Below, in pieces: positions 24,664 to 38,900 of a stretch of 64,000 bases of DNA. Numbering within the stretch: the stretch's first letter is position 1; the number at the start of each line of letters is the position of its first letter. Under the pieces are notes generated by a model. It saw only the letters and a list, made by a program, of their open reading frames with translations, was not told the origin of the DNA and made no database searches. This stretch comes from Hypoxylon rubiginosum (Eukaryota > Ascomycota > Sordariomycetes > Xylariales > Hypoxylaceae): positions 1-64,000 of the forward strand of contig CADCXA010000064.1 of NCBI GenBank assembly GCA_902806565.1, written 5' to 3'. The position numbers and the translations under genes were made by a program.

Positions 24664-27296
24664 ATGATAACAACGTACGCTCTGCTGCCGCCGCCGCTGC
24701 CGCCGTCCTGCAGCAGACCACACAACAGAGCGGCGCCGGGGAGGTTACCCTTTCCAGCCGCACCCTTATGATACTGTTAAGATCTTGCTGTTTTCAATGT
24801 CTATGTAGCGGGAGAAGAAATAAACGGAGAGAGGTGTCGCGCAGTCCCAGTCCCAGTCCGGGTTCAGTTACAGCAGGTGTCATAGTTTGAGATGAATGAA
24901 TGAATGAACGGTGTCGGTGAGAAAAGAGCATGGGCCTCCGGTAGCAGGTAGTGAGATGGTAACGCTATGACTTGCTGAAAAGCTATGGTCGAGTGGTTCG
25001 TGCCACTGCTGTGATTCGAATGTGAAGACAGGTACATTGCCCATGAACCAGAGTGCCAACGTGTCACACTGTATTGTATGTCTTATTTTCACTGCCTGAT
25101 CATCGTTACGATGGGGGCGATTGCTACGAGTGACCTTCGCCTATCCTATGTAGCTTTACCATGTATAAGAATCAGTGGTACCATATGTGATTAGACATGT
25201 TGCAAACATTAGGTATTGTAGTATTGATCCTAGGCATACATTACCCCTTAATATCACGCCGTTCACGAAATGTACCACCGCTCAATAAGAAACGCTATCC
25301 ACACTTTCGCTGACTCGCGATATTGAATAACTTCAAGTAGCTCAAAACCCAAATAACGGGTCGGCTCTTTCTTCAAATCGAATTCCATGGCTACGTCGGG
25401 CATACCCGAGTATGTACCTACCTCCTATGACCACCGCTTAAATCCGAGTGCCGCTTCCCTGTCCCATGTGGCTGGCGGCACAGAGGATGGTGTGTTCTGC
25501 TTTCAGGGGGTACATGATTCGTGTATTATCGCCCCGTGCCAATGTATTACTTGCGATTGGTGCTCATTGCACTTAGGTGCATACGTGTGCCTTTCCAGGG
25601 TCCCCCCCTTTCAGCATCTCCAACGGCTCCCTCTCTCTTGGCCTGCTCCTGAAACCAGCCCACAAGTCTTACATTCTTGCATCGGTTAAAGTTTCCCTGG
25701 ATGGGAAGACGGGAAGTGACTGGCAATCTAGAAAAGAATCCTTCTCGACGTCGAAGACTATCACGGCTCGAGGATGAGCGAAGTTGGGGTATCCCGTCCG
25801 AATCATGTTATTGACCGACATGGCGCATATGAGTGGCTGTTTGACACACCATATCGTGGCCAGGAGGATCCACTCGGTGAACATGGTCGAGCCAATACGA
25901 ATTGCTGGCGGCTGAGGGTACTGCTGATTGTTATGACATGGGCTCCTGAAAGTAGGGCAAAGCTCAATGCCGTCTGGCCGTGTACGAAGTAACCTGCAAC
26001 CGTCTTGATCCACAGCGGAACGGGAAGGTGCTAATAATATCACTCCAGGATCCTGCTTCTTCTATTCTACTGGGGCTTTGGGTTTCTCATTGCGACGTTC
26101 ATGTCGTGATCTTTTTGCGGTTTGAAGCTACATGTGGTGGTCGACGATAGTCTTGCTGAGAAGGGGCAATGCTGTCACTAAAAGTAAAGCCTAGCAGCAG
26201 CGAGGCCGGACCAACTACGACGCCATGGTCTGTTTCCATCTTCGCAAACCTATCTCGGCCGCCTCTTCTATTCTAGCTAGTCATACTCCTATGATGATCA
26301 CAAAAGTAAATTAGTTGTGACACGAGGTCTTCGGCATCTCTTTCCAAAACCAGCCCTGGGGCTGGCCACAAATCTCGCTAAAAGTGTTTGCTGCATTTAT
26401 ACTTTAGGTATGATAGGACGACTCACAGACATTGCAAGCATGCCCGACCCTGAAGGCAGAGCTTTGCTTCGGACCCGGAATGCCCGTACCCCTGAATACG
26501 GGTATAAGTCTCGGCACTAATACGAGTCCACGTTGGAATTCTGTGGGGGTGTGAAGCAGTTAAAGATGATAAGTTACTTGAAAACTACAGTAAGACGTGT
26601 AGAAGAGTGTGATCGCTGGTGGAAAAACAAGACGATCCGTGCGTCATTTTGGCTGTACAGTTTCTAGGGCGGTGTCTAAAATGATTGGTACTAATATCTC
26701 TTCTAGTCAGAATATTGCAGGATAACTACAGAGAGTAAATACTAAGCAGTTTGTTCAGGCTCCGGCCTTCTGGCATTCGACCCCTGAGATGAGAGGGCGA
26801 TAGAAGAGCTAGGTTCGGAGGACAAGGGGCCTCAGAATCAGGTGTGTATACAGATATTCCTTCGTAGTTAGATTTGTAGCTCATTGAGCAAGAGCATCAT
26901 TATTTCGCGCCTTTTCAGTTTGCGTCTCGACAATTTACTCCGTTAGATGTTAGGATCTCCTGTAGGTACTAATTTTGTCGAGTAACCTGTGTATGTCTGT
27001 ATTCCGGTAACGGTAGAAACTCAGTAATACTTGAGGAGAATTGTTCGTTGGCTTAGATAGTTGCAAGAAAGAAGCGACAGCAAAGCTAGAATTTAGGAGC
27101 TGCTAAGACAGCAGGAAACGAATTATAGTATCAGCACGAAGACTGGAAGCTTCCTATGTCTTCTCTACGCAAACCACCCGCTACTATTACTTCAAATTCC
27201 TGTAGCTCTACTATGAATATATCCTGTAAAGTCATACTCTTTGTGGTATTAGGATAACTTCATTATTTAAAGTTGCTTCCACAGTTCGACGAAGGA
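24664..27296. other. Gene-poor region
   Basis: Normal base composition, but no ORF with recognisable protein features on either strand. The longest frames (25387-25689 plus, 25669-26043 minus) look like chance ORFs. 24664-24840 is probably the kinesin 3' UTR. CAGTCC triplicates occur near 24841. No tRNA recognised. Confidence 0.5.
24892..24908 (+). repeat. (ATGA)n microsatellite
   Basis: Just over four ATGA units in a row. Confidence 0.8.
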
Positions 27297-27644
27297 CTAG
27301 GTAACTCTCCAGAATAACCAGAATCTTGGTCGAGTCTTGAACAATTTAGATACGGGTATAATTCGAAAATAATCAGTCCGTTCGATCGAGGCATCTTCGA
27401 TATTATTTTGAGCTTTCGGAAGCGATAAGGGATCTTGAAAAACATCGTCGGTACTGGGCTTGTCGATCGATGGTATCGGACGTGGGGGATGTGGCACCTA
27501 TGACAAGGTAATCCAAAAGGGAAAAGAATATCAGTTCGAGATGGACTTGATTCCAGAATGGAAGTACTAGTAAAGAGTACGGTACTCACCTACCCTGCCG
27601 TCCACGAGGAGCTCGAACTTGGTCGCTTCTGATGACGTACTCAT
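27297..27644 (-). CDS. Possible small two-exon gene, unknown function
   Basis: Tentative. Exon 1 27594-27644 (ATG, 17 codons, MSTSSEATKFELLVDGR) and exon 2 27297-27497 after a 96-bp intron (GTAGGT...TAG) give an 83-aa product in frame: a proline/aspartate-rich middle and a C-terminus rich in W, F, R and L. An alternative donor four bases further (GTGAGT) would read exon 2 in another frame and stop after about 50 residues. No family recognised and no signal peptide or domain seen. It lies alone in a gene-poor stretch, so it may be a relic or chance. Confidence 0.25.
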
Positions 27645-29001
27645 GGCCAAGGCCAGACTTTAAAATAAGCTTGGTAACGAGTGACGTAGTACTCTTGATA
27701 TTGAGGGCGAATAGATTGCATCAATGGCTTCATCTCATGAGAGTGATGTGCGCCTTTTCTGGACTAAACAACATTGAAGCGTACTATCGAGAAGCAGAAA
27801 TCAGATACTGATTTCTAAAAAAAATTATATTTTACAACCCCCCCTACCATAGGAAGATCGGGCCGCCATGTGTCTTAGCTGACACCTACAACGAGCTTTA
27901 TCAAGTTTTTATTTTTAGGGCAATATTTCACTCATTATAGGAAGGCGAGGTGTTGTCTCAGCCTGTAGATACATAGGACGACGAGGGTGTGGTAGCCCCC
28001 TAGGATACCGATAAGTCGTAGACACTGCACGTCAGATTCTTGAAATTTACCGGTATTCTTTGCATGGAGACCTTGCGTCATTTTCTGGGCTGGTTACCAT
28101 AAGGTCAGAGCGTACTTCGTACCTTAATAAAATTGCCATGGGTGGCAGGGTGGCTAGAAGTGTCATGTCAGCTCTCGTGCCTTTGGATGTGGATACATTG
28201 TTCTGGTTCAGGTTCTGGTGTCAGAGAGAATACGGAATAGGAGGACGTATCCTTGTCTCTGTTAGGGCACAGCATTCGATAGCCCACCGGCATGGGCCGA
28301 AATATTATGTGGTTTGTGGAGATTTCCAACAGAGCGGGAGCACATTTTCGTGGAGGTGTTGCTGGTCTGAGCTTCCGCTAACTCGTAATACTTCTAGCTC
28401 TACCACTTAGTAGGATTCCGCGTGGTGACAGGGATGGTGAAACGACGCCATCAGTGAAAAGTGAGGCGAAAGAAATGAACGCAAAATATTGTGAAAAGTT
28501 TTGATGGTCTCTAATGATAAGGCAGGCGAAAACACTTAATGCCATGTTATATATGTTCGCCTTGAGCCTGTCTGTGGGAAGGATATGTCTACCAAGAAAT
28601 GCGAAACGACGAGGAAATTTGCGATCAGAATAGGGCGAAAGAGCAAGTAGTTAGCAATTTACAATTCTATCTATGTAATCATGGCAGACTAATCAATACC
28701 TGAAGGAGACTACGTGTGCTTGGTGCTCAGCTCAAGAAGTCTACCTGTGAAGCCTAGAAATTGTTGCACGTCCTATCATATCATACCCCCCAACCGCTGT
28801 TAGATGAATACACGCTATTGGGAATCTAGAGGGGTAGGTAAAGAAAGAATGAAAGAAAGCAATGATTCCTCCCAAGTACGCAGAAAAACCCACTTAACTT
28901 CCGATAAGTTACCATATCGCTTGATCGTGGAACCACATGGTGTTATTACGTAGCAGCTATATCAGATCCAAATGACGGTGACCTCTCCGAGAGCCAAGCC
29001 T
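27645..29001. other. Gene-poor region
   Basis: No supported gene on either strand. The 116-codon plus-strand frame at 28060-28410 shows no domain or homology I recognise. Contains the 3' flank of the alpha/beta hydrolase gene. Confidence 0.45.
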
Positions 29002-29991
29002 TCAAGATGTTTGAGAAAATGCTCTACGAATCCAGGCCAGCCTGGTTTGCCTCGCCAGCATCGCAAAAGGCGCGGTGGGCACAATCCGGTCGTACCCATG
29101 AGGTCCACCCGGCCAGACGTGAAGCTCGGCTTGAACGCCACCTTCCCATAGTTTAGAGGCGAAGGCTACGATCTCGTCTCGGAATGGTTCTGCTGAAGCA
29201 CAGTCCAAAAAGGTTGGCGGCAATCTCGAGAGATCCTCTGCTCGTGCGGGTGCTTCGTATTCGCTGACACAACTGCCCCCTACCCGCTCGCCCAGGAGAC
29301 ATCGCCAGGCAAACCTGTTTAAAGTCGAGTTATAAAAGGGGCCGGTGGAGAACTGTTGAGACGAGACCTTTTCGTTCCTATCGTCGAGCATAGGGCACTC
29401 GAGGACTAGGCCGCACAGTTTCGGGCCGCCTTTGTCGCGTACCATTAGCGTAGTTGCCGCTGCCAATCCGCCACCAGCAGACGTGCCGTAGAGAAGTAGG
29501 CGCTCGGGATCGATGCCCAGTTTCGCAAGATTCTTACCAGCCCAAAGTAGTGCGGCGTAACAGTCTTCCGCGGGCTGCGTACCGAAATTCTCTGGCGCGC
29601 GTCCATACTCCACACTGATCGTGATAGCATTGAACTCCCTCGCCCATACCACACTCGTATCCAGGCCAGCGAAGCGATCAGCCGCGACCAAGGCGCCACC
29701 GTGAACATAGAAGATACACGGGTGATGGTCACCTGTTGTCGCCACCGGCCGCACGACCGAGACTATCAGGTCTTGCCGGGGTCCAGGAATGGCGACGTCC
29801 TCGACGCTGACGCTTTTGTCGGCGAGCAGAGCGTTCGTGAGCGGCTGAGTCCTCGCGGCCGCGTCCTTCCGAACCTTCTCGACCTCATATCGCTCAGGCA
29901 TTCCTCCTAGGGCTTTGAAAATGGGCTCTATCTCAACGTCATACGGCGGTCTTGGCAAGCGATCAGCCAGCCCCGCCAGAACCTTGCGCAT
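29002..29991 (-). CDS. Alpha/beta hydrolase, HSL-type esterase/lipase family
   Basis: Single exon, 329 aa, no signal peptide. The fold-3 (hormone-sensitive-lipase-like) family hydrolyses carboxylic esters. Motifs: HGGA at 97-100 (usual HGGG, oxyanion hole), GTSAG at 169-173 with nucleophile Ser171 (usual GDSAG), and His298 in GGPHGYD. The acid normally found as Asp in a GxDxLxDE motif is probably Glu268 in SAEPFRDE. So the catalytic triad seems present but with two variant motifs. Such genes occur both in general ester metabolism and next to secondary-metabolite clusters; no cluster partner is seen here. Substrate unknown. Confidence 0.85.
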   Translation of the reverse strand: MRKVLAGLADRLPRPPYDVEIEPIFKALGGMPERYEVEKVRKDAAARTQPLTNALLADKSVSVEDVAIPGPRQDLIVSVVRPVATTGDHHPCIFYVHGGALVAADRFAGLDTSVVWAREFNAITISVEYGRAPENFGTQPAEDCYAALLWAGKNLAKLGIDPERLLLYGTSAGGGLAAATTLMVRDKGGPKLCGLVLECPMLDDRNEKVSSQQFSTGPFYNSTLNRFAWRCLLGERVGGSCVSEYEAPARAEDLSRLPPTFLDCASAEPFRDEIVAFASKLWEGGVQAELHVWPGGPHGYDRIVPTAPFAMLARQTRLAWIRRAFSQTS

Positions 29992-31132
29992 CCTGACAAA
30001 ATGGTGGTTTTGCGAGCGTAGTCCGAGTTCGCGTCGAAGAGGTGGGGGGAGGTTTCCGTGCCGAGCACCAAGAACATTAAAAGGGGGAGGGATTGTGTGT
30101 GGGCACTACCCGAGCCAAAAGGGAGCTGGTGGGTGAGGAGACGGTTATCATTTATGCTCGAGCATCGGCAAGCCGAGAGGTACAGATAGGTGCAGATAGG
30201 TACAGATAGTGTACAGGGGCTAGTCGATGGCGAGCGAACAAGCTAACCTAGTGTGTTCGCCTGCAAGGGATTGCGAGCCAACTGGCGATCCCTCTAACCA
30301 ATCGAATGAAGCATAGCGAGAAAATCTCGGCAGTCGGTGAGGGTCGACCGTCAAGCCTGGCAAGCAAAGGAGTTGCTCTTTGGGGATCCCACAAATCCTG
30401 GAGTCGGGGAAACGGCCTGGTCCTATGTATTCTCCAAACGACTGGTCATCTGCATGGTGACTGGTCAGAACCGCATCTCTCTGCATCTCAGTGACAAAGA
30501 TAGAACACATGGCACATGGGGGAAAAAAACCACGAGATGGCAGATGGTCAAAAGAGAACCGAGTAGATACACCGGGGGATCCCGTGACATGGCATATATG
30601 CATGCAGCATGCAAGCTGCAATCATCCATGATGGCATGAGGCGACGGGACCCTTTATTTAGAAGCTTTATTGCAGGGCGAATCTGCAGGAAGAATTCCAG
30701 AAGCGTAAGAAGCCCACAACTCGGTGCTCGAATTCGGCCAACCGGAGGTAGATGGGATAGATGAAATAGATGTAAGCTGGATGCATTAAAGCATGAATTT
30801 GCATATACTGGCCATAAATATTGTTATCGAGATCGAGGGGAAGGACATATCTTTTTGGACTCGTCACATTTCGCAAAAAAAAAAGCAAGTGACAAGATCG
30901 TATCACCTTACCGATCTCGAACGCCACCATCTATCCTCAAACGCATATCAACCATCAGCTACATCACAATGGCCAATCGCCTAGTCCCCAGGACGGCCGA
31001 GGTCATTCCCGGCGCGATTGTTAACATAATAATGAAAGCCGATCAGCGCTCGGGCCGTTAAGTCAGCGGAACCATTCGGGATATCTTAATATAAAATAAT
31101 TATTATCGCGGCATTAAAATTTAATTTTATTA
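29992..31132. other. Upstream region of the hydrolase gene and edge of the A+T block
   Basis: No supported gene. Three copies of a 10-bp unit (TACAGATAGG-like) lie at 30180-30212. Normal composition ends near 31080, and the sequence becomes A+T-rich about 50 bp before the left outer LTR. Confidence 0.5.
30180..30212 (+). repeat. 10-bp tandem repeat, 3 copies
   Basis: Three head-to-tail TACAGATAGG/TGCAGATAGG units. Confidence 0.75.
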
Positions 31133-31450
31133 TATATTTTAATTTAAATAACTTATTAAATTAAAAAAACTTATAATTATAAATTTTAATAAATTTATAT
31201 TTTATATATTAATATATAAATTAATTAAAAATAAATAAATAAAAATAACTTAAATTAAAATAATAAAATTAATATATATTAATTAAATATTTAAAATAAT
31301 AATAAAATAAAAATTAAATAATAACTTTAAAATATAAATAAAATTTTAAATTTTTATTTAAATTAAAAAAAATTAAAAACTTTAAAACTTATAAAAATTA
31401 TTATATTAAATTAAAATTATTTTAAATTTTTAATATAAATTTTTATTATA
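31133..31450 (+). repeat. Left outer LTR (fully RIP-mutated)
   Basis: Aligns over its full length to 49957-50274. Where the right copy still has C or G (for example CTATTCCAAGTCTCTG), this copy has T or A. The exact 5' end is uncertain by several bases. Confidence 0.75.
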
Positions 31451-34400
31451 AATAATTTTTATTTTTTTTAAAAATTATATTAAACTTAAATAATTAAGAA
31501 AAATTTTTAAAATATTAAATATTTTAAAACTTTTTTATTTTAAGTTAATTATTTTATAATTTTTTTTAATAATTTAAAACTTTTTTTTTTAATAAATAAT
31601 ATTTTTTTATTATTATTAAAAAATACTTTTTTTAAAATAACTTATATTATTATTTTAACGTAACTTTTTTATAATTTAATATTATTATTATTTTTATTAA
31701 TAATTTTATTATATTTTACTTTAAAATTATTAAATTAAAAAAAGTTTATTTTATTTTTTAAAAAATTTAAATTTAAAATCTTTTTAATTAAAAAAACTTT
31801 TTAATTAATTAACTTTTTATATAAATAATATTAATAAAGATTTTTTTTATTTTTTTCTTATTAAAAACTTAGAAAATTTTTTATTAAACTTAATATTTTT
31901 TTTATTATTTAAAAATTTATTAAAATAAAAATAATATTTTAATTTAAAAGTTTAATTTTTATATTTTATTAATTTTAAAACTATAAATTAATTATAAAAA
32001 ATACTTTTAACCTTATTATATTTAATATTATTATTATTAATTTTTTAAAATAAATTTTATAATTTTATATTTAAATATAAAACTTTTATAATATTATTTA
32101 AATTTTAGTTATTTAAATAAATATTATTTATTAAAAGAATTAAAAAATCTATAAAAATTATAATATTTTTTATATAATTTATAATATTATTATTTAAATA
32201 CATAATATAAAAATTAAAATATTAATTATTTAAATTATTAATTTTAAATATTAAATTAAATAATTTAATTAAATATTTTTATAATAAATTTAAAAAACTA
32301 TTATTAAATTTATAAATAATAATATTATATAATAAGTTATAATTAATAAATTAATTTAAGTTATTTAAAAATAACATTTAGTTTTAAAATTATTATATAT
32401 TAATTTTAATATTTATAAAAAAACTTAAAATAAAATTACTAAATAAATTATTATTAAAAACTTATAAATTAATAAATTATTTACTTAAAAATATATTAAT
32501 TTAACTTAGTTAAACTAAGTTTTTTAAAAGTAATTATTAAATTTTTAAATATATATTAAAATTGTTTTTATTAAATTTATTAAATAATTAACTATTAATT
32601 AATTAATTAATATATAATTAATACTTAAAAATATAAAAAAATAAATTACATTTAAATTTAACTTTTAATAATTAATTTAAATTAATATTATTTTTAATAC
32701 TTATTTTTTATTTATATATTTTAACTTAAAAATAAAAATAAAAAATTAATTATTTACTTAAACTTTATAAACTAATTAAATTAAAAAAATTATTATTAAT
32801 ATTTAAATTTAATTTAATTTTATATAAATTAAATTTTTTATATTTAAAAAAAATAAAAAAAGTAATTTATTATTTTTTTTAATAATCTTAGTAATAATTT
32901 AAATAATTTTAATAATAAAAAAAATAAATTATTATTAAAACTTTTATAAAAATTATTACTTTTTTATATTTTATATATTAAATTAACTTTTTTAATTATA
33001 TTAAAAAATAAATTAATTTAAACGTTTAAATAATTAATTTATTTTGTTTTTATTATTATTAATTTTATATATTTTAATAAATTTATTATTTATAATAATA
33101 AAAATCTTTTTAAATTTTAACCTTAATATTTAAAAATAAAATTATATATAAAAATATATATAAAAAGCTTTTTAAAAAATTATTATTATATTAATTAAAT
33201 AAGGTTTTTATTAATAAAAAAAATTTAAATATAATATTAATAAAAATTATAAATAATAAAACAAATAAAATTTATAAATTTTTAAATAAATTATAAACTT
33301 ATTTTAAAAAAATATTTTAAAAACTTTTTAAAAAAATATTATAACTTAAAAAAAATATTTAAACTTAAATATTATAAAAATATAACTTAATATTTTATTA
33401 AAATATTAAATTTTAATAAGTTAATTTAATAATTTAAAATTATTTTTTAAAATTATATTATTAAAATCTTATTAAATAAAATTATTAAATTAATATATTT
33501 TTATTAAAAAAGTTTTTTAAATAACAATAAAAAATTTATTAATATTATTTAAAAAACTAAGTAAATTTATAAAAATATATTTATAAATTTTAATATATTA
33601 AAAAAAAAAATTTTAATTTAATAATAAAGTAATTAAAATTAAATTATTAACCTTATAATAAAAATAATTATTTTAATTTTAATTAAAATTAATTTTTAAA
33701 AAAGTAAAATTAATAAATAAATAATAATGAATTTAATTTTAAAAATAAATATTAAGTTTTTAATAAAAAAGTTTTATAAAAAATTAATTAAATAAATATT
33801 AATTAATATAAAAAGAATAAATATTTATATTAATATTATAAAAAAAATAATTATAACATTTTATTTTATTTTATAAAAAAAAATATTAATAAAAAAAAAT
33901 TACTTATAATTTTAAAAAAAATTACTTTTATAAAATAAAAGTTTAATAATAATATAACACCGGTTTTTATATTTATAAAAAAAGCGAAAATTAACTTAAT
34001 TTTAATAAAGTTTTTTTTTTAAAAAATTATTAAAAAAAAAAACTTTAATTTAGATTTTTAAATAGTTATTTTATTATATTAATAAAAAATTAATAACTTA
34101 ATAATAAATTTATTTTAATTAAAATATAAAAATTATAATAGATTTTATTTATTAGATAATTAAAATTAAAAAAAATATATAAAGTTATAAAAAATATTAA
34201 TAAACTTTTATACTTTTTTTTAATATATTAAATTATAAATTATAAAAAGTTTTTAATTTTTAATAAATTAATTTTTAAATTATATTTTAAAAATTAACTT
34301 ATTTATAAAATAATATTTATTTATAATAATAAAAAATATTAAATAAAAATACTTATAAATATTAAAAATAATATATTAATTATATTTTTCTTTAAAATAT

Positions 34401-35021
34401 ATTAATAAAAAATCCTTATTTATAAATAATAATATTTTTAATTTATAATAAATTTTAATATTTTAATATTTAAATAAAAAAATAAGTTTTATTTAAAAGC
34501 TTTTATATTTTAATATTAAAAAAATTATTTTATTTATTTTAATTTTAAACTTATTAATTTAAATAAAAAATATAATATTATTTTATTTTAATAATAATTT
34601 AAATAATATTAACTAATTTATTTTTTTTTTTAAATTTAAAGAATTTAATTTATTTTTATATACTATAAAAAAAATTATATTAATAAAGTTTTAATAAATT
34701 TATTAACACTTTTTTTTATTTTAATTATAATTTAAATAAATATTTAAAAAATATTTAAAAATATTCTTAAAAAATTTTAAAAATTTTATTTAATTATAAC
34801 TTAAAAAATAAAATAATAATTTTTTAATTATTAATTTTAAAATTATATTATAAATTTTTATAAAAAAAAATACCTTTTTAAAAACCTTTTTATATTATAA
34901 ATAAAAAAGAATTATTTATTTTAAAATTTTAATTAAAAGAAATAATTAATATAAAAAAAATTAAGAAATTTATTTTATTATATATTATTTTAATAATATT
35001 ATAATAAGATACGGCGATTAA

Positions 35022-35276
35022 TATTTTATAAAAAATTATATAATTATTTTATAATTAAATTCTTTTTATTTTTTTTTTTAAAAAACTTATAAAGCTTTTT
35101 ATATAATTAAATAACTATATATTATAAAAATATACACTTTTTTATAAAATATTTTAAATATATTAATTAGAACATTTTTTAAGTTATTTTTTAAATTAAG
35201 TGTAATTTAAAATAAATAATAATATAATTACTATTTAAATTAAAAATTATTAGTATAAAAATAAAGCTTTATTATA
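35022..35276 (+). repeat. 5' LTR of the inner element
   Basis: 255 bp, matches 426-681 and 46914-47169. Similarity stops at both ends, within a few bases. Confidence 0.75.
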
Positions 35277-35737
35277 GTTAATAATTATTATAAAACTTAA
35301 ACTTATAATTTTAATTTTAAAAGGATTATATTAATTTTAATTTAATTAATAAAAAATTTTAAAAACTTTATTTTATATTTTATTAAAAAATTATTATTAA
35401 CTTTAAAAAACTTTATTATAAATTAAAACTTATATATTTAATAAAGCTTAATATTTTAAAAAAAGCTTTAAGTTTAAAATTTTAATATAAATTAAATTAT
35501 TTTATATTAATTATTATAAATTTACGTTAATTAAACTATTAAATTAATAAATAAATTATTTTTAATATTATAAAATAACTAAAATTTATAAAACTTATTA
35601 AATATAAAAAACCTAATTAAACACCACTTTAAATAAAATTATAATTAAAAACTTTAAATTAAGGTATTTATTTTAATTATTAAAATATTATAATTAAAAA
35701 CTTAAAAATTAAAAACTTAAAAATTAAAACTATAAAA

Positions 35738-35919
35738 CCTAATAATAAAACTTAATAATAAAACTTAATAATAAAACTTAATAATAAAACTTAATAATAA
35801 AACCTAATAATAAAATTAAATATTAAAATTTAATAATAAAACTTAATAATAAAACTTAGTAATAAAATCTAATAATAAAATCTAATAATAAAACCTAATA
35901 ATAAAATTTAATAATAAAA
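35738..35919 (+). repeat. 13-bp minisatellite, about 14 copies
   Basis: Head-to-tail units of YYTAATAATAAAA (C/T variation in the first two positions, some internal substitutions) inside the 5' part of the inner element. The regular Y positions suggest an original C-containing unit partly hit by C-to-T change. Confidence 0.8.
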
Positions 35920-38900
35920 CCTAAAATTTAAAAACCTAGTAAATTAAAATTTAAATACCTAGTAATAAAACTAAAATATTAAAATTTTTAAAAACCTAGG
36001 TTTATATTTAAAATAACCATTTAAATAACTATATACTATAAAATATAAAATTAAAAGATTTTAATTAATATTATAAATATTAATATAAAAATATATATTA
36101 ATATATTTTAAAAAAAAAAACCTATTTAAGATATTAGAAACTTTAATTTTATAAACTAAACTATTTTTAATTTAATTAAATATTAAGTAAAATTAATAAA
36201 AAAATCTTATATTTTAAAAAAATAAATTCTTTAAAAATATTTATAAAACTTATTTTATTAATTTAACTTATTATTTTAATAATAAGATTTTTATTTAAAC
36301 TAATAATAACATTTTTATAAAAAATATAATTACTTATTAATAACTTAATTAGTAACTTAATTAATACCTTAAAAAATATAAATTTTAAAAATAATATATT
36401 ATACTTTTAAAAAAACTTACTAAAAAACATAAAAATAAAATTAAAAAAAATTATTTAAGAAATTTTATATATATTTTTAAAATAAAATTTTTTATTTAAT
36501 AATTTTTTTTTATAATTAACAAATTATTTATTACCCACTTTTTTATTTGCTTTTTTTAAAAAAAACTTTCCTAAATATTTATTAAATATTTTAAAATTAA
36601 ATATAAATTTTATTAATTTTATTATTATTAGTATAAAAAACTAGAGTTTTAAAAATATTTTTAAAAAACTAATTAAAATTAATTATAATATTAATTTTAT
36701 TTAAAAACAACTTTTATTTAATATTTTTTTTTTATTATATTTTAAGGTAATTTTATTTTAATAATTATATTAATTTCCAGTTTTATTATTTTAAATAACA
36801 TAGATTTAATTATAATTATTAATATAACTATTAATAACTTAAAAATTATAAATTAAAAAAAAAATTATATAAAAATATATTTATATTTATTCTTTTTTAT
36901 TATAAACTTAAAATAATAAAAAAACATTTAGTTTAATAAATTTTATATATCTTAATAATTATTTAATCTTAATTAATATTTTATTTAATTTAAATATATT
37001 AATTAACTTAAGATTTTTAAAACCTTTAAATTTATATTTTTTTTAAAAATTAAATATAAAATTAAAGTTTTAATTTTTAAATATATTATCTAAAAAAAAG
37101 TAAAAAATAAACTTAAAAAAGTTTTTAATATTATTAACTTAAAATAACGTTTAATAATCTAGGATTAAATTAACATTTTAAAAAAAAAAATAAAAAATAT
37201 AAACTTTTTTAAAATAATTAATAATTTAATTTTTAATTATAAAATTATTATATTTAAAACCAAATTATAAAATAAATTAATTAATAATAATGTTTATTTT
37301 TATATATTATAAAAACTTTTATTTTTAATTATTAAAAAATAATTAATTATTTATATTAAAAAAAACCTTAATAACTTAAAAATTATAAACTTTAAAAACT
37401 TTTAAAAAATAATAATTAAATAAATAAACTTTTATTTATAAATCTTTAATATAAATAAAAATAAAATTATTATTAATTATATTAAATATAACTTAAATAA
37501 TAAAAATAATAATAATATTATTAATTAAAAAACTTAAAAAATTAAAATTAATATTTAAATTTTATTAAAATCTACTATAAAAAAAAACTTATTTTTACCA
37601 CTTTTAATTAATAAAACTAATAAACTTATTAAATAGTTTTTTAAAATAAAAATTTAAAATGTTAATTTAAAAAAAAAAATTAAAAATATAAAAAATAAGT
37701 TTTATAATTTTAACTTTTATTTTAATAATTAAAATTTATATTAAACTAAAACTATTATATTAATTAATATATTAAATATAAAAGGTTTTTTTTTTAATTT
37801 ACAGATTAATTAAATTAAATTATTAATTAATTAAATTTTATTAAATTACTAATAAACGTTTAATTTAAAATATATAAATTTAAAGTTAAATTATAATTTT
37901 TAAAATTATTATTTTTATAAAAATACCTTTTATTTTATAGTGGGTTATAAAATAGTTAAATATTTAAATAATAATAATATTTTATATTATAATTATATAA
38001 ATAAAAAATATATTTTAAAAAAAATAATAAGGAATATAAAATTTATAAATATTTTAATTTTTAAATATATTATTATTAAAATATATTATTAAAAAGTTTT
38101 TATTAAAAGAAATATCCTTAGTTATATTAAAAAATATAATTTAAATAGTAATTTAATTACTTATTATATAAAATATTACTAAATATAAATTAAAATCTTT
38201 TATAAAATATAAATAAATAAAAAAAAAAAAAAACTATAAAAGTTTTATTTATAAAAAAGATTAAATTAAGCTAATATTTTTTACTTAAATATTAATTTTA
38301 TTTTAAACTTAAATAATAACTTAATTTTTAATAATCTAAATATATATATTTATTATTATAAAAAATAAATATAAAAGAATTTTAATTAAATTAAAATATA
38401 TATAACTTTTTAAATAAAAAACCTTAATTAGATTTTTAATATTAAATAAAAAATAAGTTTTAAAAAAAACCTTATTAATATTAATATTAAAAATAAAAAT
38501 AATAATATTAAAAAAGTTTTATAAAAGTTTTTAAAAGTTATTAACTTTATTAAAAACTTAAAACTTATTAAAACTAACATTTTTTTTAATTATAAAATTT
38601 AAAAATTTTAACTTAAAAAAATTATAGTTAACTTAAATAAATAATTCTTAATTATTTAAAAAAAAAGAATTTAAATAATATTAAAATTTATAAACTTATT
38701 TAAAAATATATTAAATAAACTATAAATTTATTTTACTTTTATATATATTATTAAATTTATTATTAAAAAATATAAAAAAAATTTTATTAATATAAATAAA
38801 ATAAACTTAAAATTTAAAACTTAAAAAAACTTTATTTAAGTTAATTTAATTAATAAAAAAAAGTTTTTATTATTATTTTTTTATATAAATTTTTTTTATA

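Noticed and set aside
25669..26043. 124-codon minus-strand ORF in the gene-poor region
   Set aside because: No domain, no good splice partners, and the overlapping plus-strand frames are equally long.
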